Below are positions 60,012-64,000 of a DNA stretch of 64,000 bases, one piece after another. Each line of letters starts with the position of its first letter. Positions within the stretch are counted from its first letter, which is position 1. The notes beneath the pieces were generated by a model. It made no database searches and was not told where the DNA came from. It saw only the letters and a program-made list of their open reading frames with translations. Made by a program: the position numbers and the translations under genes. This DNA is from Chitinophagaceae bacterium (GTDB lineage: Bacteria > Bacteroidota > Bacteroidia > Chitinophagales > Chitinophagaceae), in NCBI GenBank assembly GCA_016720565.1, contig JADKKJ010000001.1:496001-560000 (forward strand), written 5' to 3'.

Positions 60012-63000
60012 GTGAGACTAAAAAGCTTAGAGATCAAAGGCTTCAAAAGCTTTGCAGATAAGACAGTTGTGCGTTTTGATGATAATATTACTGGAATTGT
60101 TGGACCGAATGGATGCGGTAAATCGAATATAGTAGACAGTATACGCTGGGTAATCGGCGAGCAAAAGATCAGTCATTTGAGGAGTGAGAACCTCGATAGC
60201 CTGGTCTTTAATGGTTCAAAAACCCGCAGCGCTTCCGGCCTGGCCGAGGTAAGCCTGACTTTCGAAAATAACCGTAACCTGCTTCCCACAGAGTTCAGCA
60301 CTGTTACCATCACACGCAAATTTTATAAAAGCGGCGAGAGCGAATACCGCCTCAATGATGTACAATGCCGGTTGAAGGATATCCAGAATCTCTTCATGGA
60401 TACCGGTATCAGTACGGACAGTTATGCCATTATTGAATTGGGGATGGTAGATGACCTGATCAAAGACAAAGACAATAGTCGTCGCCGTATGCTGGAGCAG
60501 GCCGCCGGTATTTCAATTTATAAGACCCGTAAAAAGGAGGCCCGCCAGAAACTCGAAGCAACAGAACAGGACCTTGCCCGTATAGATGACCTGATCTTTG
60601 AGATCAATAACCAGCTCAAATCACTGGAGAGCCAGGCAAAAAAAGCGGAGAAATACCAGGAAATAAAAAAAGAATACCGGGAGTGGAGTATTGAACTGGC
60701 CAAGGCTTCCCTGGAAGGATTTAACCTTACTTACCAGGAACTCAACCAGCAGAATGAAATTGAACAGGATAAAAAACTTCGCCTGGAAAATGAGATCCTT
60801 GCGGATGAAGCAGGCCTGGAAAAAGAAAAGCAGGCTTTCATAGAAAAAGAAAAAGACCTGCAGCAGATGCAACAGGCCTTCAACAGCCTTTTACAGCAGG
60901 TGCGAACCAAAGAGAATGATAAGAACCTGGCTGCGCAAAGGCTGGAACATCTTCATGAAAAAGAATCCAGCCTGAAGGATTTCCTTGGAAAAGCCGAAGG
61001 ACAACAAAAAGGAATTGAAGAGAGCATTGTTTTCAGCCAGGTACAGGTGGAAGAAGAGACCCGCGTACTGGATGAACTGAACCAGCAACTGAACCAGCTG
61101 AGGGAAGAACTGGATGCGAAAAGAAATGTACTGGATGAAAAAAGAAAAGTACTGGATACGCAAAGAGGAGAGCAGCAGCAATTGCAGCGCAATCAGTTTG
61201 ACGCGGAGAAAAAAGTAGCTGTAGCAGATACATCGGTGCAGAACCTGCAACGCGTGATCCACCAGATGGAAGAAGAGCGTAAGCAAAGGGAGGTAAATCG
61301 CGTGCAGCTTGACCAGGAGCGCGAAATGAAAGAAAAGGAACTGGCTATTAAAAAAGTGGACCTGGAACAATTACAGCAGCACCAGGAGAATACCCGCGAA
61401 CAGATATTACAAACCCAGGCCATTCTTGACCAGCTGAGAAATGAACTGGCAGAAGAGAACAGGAAACTGGATGCCCGTAAAAATGAACATGATCTGCTGA
61501 AGAGTATGATCGATTCCATGGAAGGATATCCGGACAGTGTTAAGTTCCTGCATAAGAACCAGAACTGGGATCATACTTCACCTATTCTCTCTGATATACT
61601 TTATGTGAAGGAAGAATACCGCACCGCACTGGAAAATGTACTGGAGCCATACCTCAATTATTATGTGGTTAGCGGACTGGAAGAAGGAATGAAAGCCGTT
61701 CAGTTACTGGATGCCAATAAAAAGGGCAAGGCGAATTTTTTCCTGCTTGATAAATTCAATGCGATTCATACAGATTCCCTGCAGGCCGCACACAGCCTGC
61801 CCAATGCCATTCCCGCACTGCAGGTAGTGGATGTGGAAGAAAAATACCGTGAGCTGGCCCAGCATCTGCTGGGAAATGTATTCATTGCAGATAATGATGA
61901 GGCGCTGCAGAACAGCAATGGGTTTGTGGTGATAGAGAAACATGGTAAATACGTTAAAGGAAAATATTCACTTACCGGTGGCAGCGTTGGCATGATCGAA
62001 GGGAAAAAGATCGGTCGTGTTAAGAACCTGGAGAAATTGCAGGAAGTGATCAATGCGCAAACCGCCATTGTGGAAGAACTTCGTGCCAGGATCCAATCCC
62101 GGCATAATGAAGTGGTCGCCTTTAATGAAGAGCTCAGGGAAACTACAGTGAGGGATACAGAAAAAGAGATCCAGCAATTGGGCAATCAGGTATTCTCTTT
62201 ACATAATAAACTTGAAAATATACATGCCCAGCAGGTAAGCGGTGAAAGCCGCCTGCAGGAACTTCATCAGCAGATGGAGCAAACCCAATCATCTGTAGCG
62301 GATGTGCGTTTACAACTGGGGCAGTTCAATGAACAACTGCAGGCAGGCGTAGCGAGGTTGCAGGAAGCGGAACAGGGATTTCATGAAAGCGAATTCACCT
62401 ATAATGAGGCCAGTCGCCAGTACAATGATTTTAACCTCACCGTAACCCGTCACCACAGCAAGATCAATGCGCTGAAGCAGGAACTGGATTTCAAGGAAAA
62501 GCAACTGGCCGGGCTGATGCAGCAGATCAGCTCTAATGCACAGCAACTGGCAGAAACAGCTGGAAGTATTGAAGCGGCTGTAGTGGCGCTCAATGATATC
62601 AGTGAGTCGCTTAACCAGATGCTTACCAACAAAGACGAAGAAGAGAAAAAATTGAATGAGGCGGACCAGGCTTATTATAGTTACCGCAACCAGCTCAATG
62701 AAAAAGAAAGTGAGATAAGGCATAAGGTGAAGGACAAGGAGCAGGTGGAACATATGCTGGCAGCTATTAAGGATAAACTGAATGATCTTAAACTGCACCT
62801 GGCTGGAATGAAAGAAAGGCTGGATGTGGAGTTCAGGATCAACCTGGATGATATATTGGGCGAGTCAAGGACCGGTGAAGTACCATTGGAAGAATTGCAG
62901 GAAAAGGTGGACAGGATGAAGCGGCGGCTGGAGAACCTGGGGGATGTGAATCCTACCGCTATTGAGGCGTTTACAGAAATGAAAAAGCGTTATGATTTTA

Positions 63001-63548
63001 TCGTAGAGCAGAAAGGCGACCTGGTGACTGCCAAAGAGAGTTTATTACGTACCATAGAAGAGGTGGAAGCCACCGCTAACCAGAAATTCATAGATACTTT
63101 CCACCGTGTAAGGGAGAATTTCCAGAAAGTTTTCCAAACGCTGTTCACGGAGGATGACCAGTGCGATCTTATTCTGGAGAACCCGGAAAATATTGCGGAA
63201 AGCAGTATAGATGTAATTGCAAAACCTAAAGGAAAAAGGCCTTCTTCACTTACCCAGTTAAGCGGAGGGGAAAGAACCCTTACGGCCACCGCCTTATTGT
63301 TCGCCATCTATCTCATTAAACCAGCACCATTCTGTATCCTGGATGAGGTGGATGCGCCGCTGGATGATGCCAACGTGGGTAAGTTCACCAATATGATCAG
63401 GCAATTCAGTGAGAACTCTCAGTTCATTATTGTAACCCACAATAAAACGACCATGAGCACTGTGGATGTGATCTACGGTGTGACCATGCAGGAGCCCGGT
63501 GTAAGTAAGCTGGTGCCTGTGGATTTTCGGGGATTAGGTAGTAATTAA
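60012..63548 (+). CDS. smc: Chromosome segregation ATPase SMC
   Basis: This 1178-residue protein starts with GTG. It has the SMC head MRLKSLEIKGFKSFADKT with Walker A GPNGCGKS (residues 31-38), a long coiled coil (about 170-490 and 680-1000) rich in Gln, Glu, Lys, a hinge between them (about 500-680, with GKYVKGKYSLTGGSVGMIEG), and the C-terminal head with LSGGERTLTATALLFAIY and the Walker B FCILDEVDAPLDDAN. It organises and helps segregate the chromosome with ScpA and ScpB, which are not in view. Confidence 0.97.
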   Translation: MRLKSLEIKGFKSFADKTVVRFDDNITGIVGPNGCGKSNIVDSIRWVIGEQKISHLRSENLDSLVFNGSKTRSASGLAEVSLTFENNRNLLPTEFSTVTITRKFYKSGESEYRLNDVQCRLKDIQNLFMDTGISTDSYAIIELGMVDDLIKDKDNSRRRMLEQAAGISIYKTRKKEARQKLEATEQDLARIDDLIFEINNQLKSLESQAKKAEKYQEIKKEYREWSIELAKASLEGFNLTYQELNQQNEIEQDKKLRLENEILADEAGLEKEKQAFIEKEKDLQQMQQAFNSLLQQVRTKENDKNLAAQRLEHLHEKESSLKDFLGKAEGQQKGIEESIVFSQVQVEEETRVLDELNQQLNQLREELDAKRNVLDEKRKVLDTQRGEQQQLQRNQFDAEKKVAVADTSVQNLQRVIHQMEEERKQREVNRVQLDQEREMKEKELAIKKVDLEQLQQHQENTREQILQTQAILDQLRNELAEENRKLDARKNEHDLLKSMIDSMEGYPDSVKFLHKNQNWDHTSPILSDILYVKEEYRTALENVLEPYLNYYVVSGLEEGMKAVQLLDANKKGKANFFLLDKFNAIHTDSLQAAHSLPNAIPALQVVDVEEKYRELAQHLLGNVFIADNDEALQNSNGFVVIEKHGKYVKGKYSLTGGSVGMIEGKKIGRVKNLEKLQEVINAQTAIVEELRARIQSRHNEVVAFNEELRETTVRDTEKEIQQLGNQVFSLHNKLENIHAQQVSGESRLQELHQQMEQTQSSVADVRLQLGQFNEQLQAGVARLQEAEQGFHESEFTYNEASRQYNDFNLTVTRHHSKINALKQELDFKEKQLAGLMQQISSNAQQLAETAGSIEAAVVALNDISESLNQMLTNKDEEEKKLNEADQAYYSYRNQLNEKESEIRHKVKDKEQVEHMLAAIKDKLNDLKLHLAGMKERLDVEFRINLDDILGESRTGEVPLEELQEKVDRMKRRLENLGDVNPTAIEAFTEMKKRYDFIVEQKGDLVTAKESLLRTIEEVEATANQKFIDTFHRVRENFQKVFQTLFTEDDQCDLILENPENIAESSIDVIAKPKGKRPSSLTQLSGGERTLTATALLFAIYLIKPAPFCILDEVDAPLDDANVGKFTNMIRQFSENSQFIIVTHNKTTMSTVDVIYGVTMQEPGVSKLVPVDFRGLGSN

Positions 63549-63555
63549 GGCCGGA

Positions 63556-63825
63556 TTATTCTCTTTCTTCCTTTTCACGGGCAGATTTATACTGCTGCCT
63601 TAACTTTTGCCTGCGGCTCAGGTCGGCCTTTATTTTGTGTACAAATGCCTGCATCATAAGGTAGGAGCCAAGGCATAACAGCACTGATGCAGCCAATCCC
63701 CAGAAATACCAGTCATCATATCGTACTCTTTCAAAACAGGCAAACATTATGACCATCACACCGGCTATGATACTACCAAATCCAAGGAGGAGGTTCGAAA
63801 TATATTTATCTTCATGACTGGCCAT
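63556..63825 (-). CDS. Small two-helix membrane protein
   Basis: This 89-residue protein has two membrane segments (about residues 8-29 and 36-60) and a basic, Glu/Arg-rich C-terminal tail (KADLSRRQKLRQQYKSAREKEERE) that could be a short coiled coil. The frame extends to 63915, but that part overlaps the divergent redoxin gene, so I chose the ATG at 63825. The family is not recognised. It converges on smc with a 7-base gap. Confidence 0.65.
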   Translation of the reverse strand: MASHEDKYISNLLLGFGSIIAGVMVIMFACFERVRYDDWYFWGLAASVLLCLGSYLMMQAFVHKIKADLSRRQKLRQQYKSAREKEERE

Positions 63826-63868
63826 ACGAAACAAGGTTTGCCGCAAAATAATAAAAAATCCATTGATA

Positions 63869-64000
63869 ATGAAGCATATCATTTTACTGTTTGTCGCAGC
63901 TGGTTTTTCTTTCATATGCCTGGCGCAATCTCAGCCGGAAGGATTATTTATTGATTCCAAAGCGCCGGATTTTAAAGGCACCGATCAAAACGGCAAAGAA
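63869..64000 (+). CDS. Secreted redoxin-like protein, 3' end outside window (partial)
   Basis: Only 44 codons are visible. The start is a signal peptide (MKHIILLFVAAGFSFICLAQ), followed by SKAPDFKGTDQNGKE, the N-terminal motif of AhpC/TSA-type and TlpA-like redoxins of Bacteroidota. The catalytic Cys region is past the edge, so the activity cannot be checked. It is divergent from the small membrane protein gene. Confidence 0.65.
   Translation, partial: MKHIILLFVAAGFSFICLAQSQPEGLFIDSKAPDFKGTDQNGKE

Noticed and set aside
1..64000. Insertion sequences, integrases or prophage
   Set aside because: No transposase, integrase or phage structural protein was recognised in any frame.

Overview
The window looks like a chromosomal segment of a Bacteroidota bacterium, most likely Chitinophagaceae or a close relative. 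The reasons are: several secreted proteins with type IX secretion (T9SS) C-terminal sorting domains or gliding-motility-type (CHU_C) C-termini, a recurring Bacteroidota-type -7 promoter element (TAnnTTTG) in front of many genes, A-rich rather than strong Shine-Dalgarno leaders, a NagB-LmbE fusion of the Bacteroidota type, and a YbiT-like ABC-F protein with the degenerate second ATPase site I associate with this phylum. I see no transposase, integrase, phage structural gene, CRISPR array or rRNA. The one tRNA is tRNA-Arg(ACG).

Layout. 1-17.1 kb: large secreted proteins (a truncated one at the left edge, a metzincin protease with Ig-like repeats, two CHU_C proteins, one small T9SS substrate) interleaved with groES-groEL, an ABC-F ATPase, a short-chain dehydrogenase and a small membrane protein. 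17-26.3 kb: housekeeping metabolism and RNA modification (VIT-family transporter, ornithine aminotransferase, ispE, bifunctional nuclease, etfBA, tilS, rhomboid protease, rlmH). 26.3-32.1 kb: a divergent module of a secreted FecR-like protein, a CHASE2 membrane protein with no output domain, and a secreted caspase-fold protein with about 17 TPRs. This is the best candidate for an undescribed system. 32.2-35.9 kb: tRNA-Arg, then a cluster of small envelope proteins (DUF1328, YtxH-like, holin-like, coiled-coil) with an AI-2E family transporter, and a Bax-inhibitor-like protein. 36.0-50.4 kb: a glycan-degrading region on both strands (GH20 hexosaminidase, NagB-LmbE fusion; glycosylasparaginase, CutC, GH2 beta-mannosidase, GH92 alpha-mannosidase, cytochrome c), interrupted by an NTF2-like gene and a redox operon (FMN reductase and two pirins). 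50.4-55 kb: pfkA-pyk, an RmlD-like reductase, an arginase-family enzyme. 55-59.9 kb: two double-domain universal stress proteins, an L,D-transpeptidase and an amidase-like lipoprotein, and two small unknowns. 60-64 kb: smc, a small membrane protein and the start of a secreted redoxin.

How the genes fit together. The 36-50 kb enzymes could take apart a protein N-glycan: GH92 removes alpha-mannose, GH2 the core beta-mannose, GH20 GlcNAc, glycosylasparaginase splits GlcNAc-Asn, and NagB feeds GlcN-6-P into glycolysis; pfkA-pyk lie next door. Arginase (54 kb) and ornithine aminotransferase (18 kb) form a possible arginine catabolic route although unlinked. Amidase and L,D-transpeptidase are cell-wall enzymes. 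Gene starts were chosen with the -7 promoter element as a guide, which moved several starts downstream of the longest open frame.
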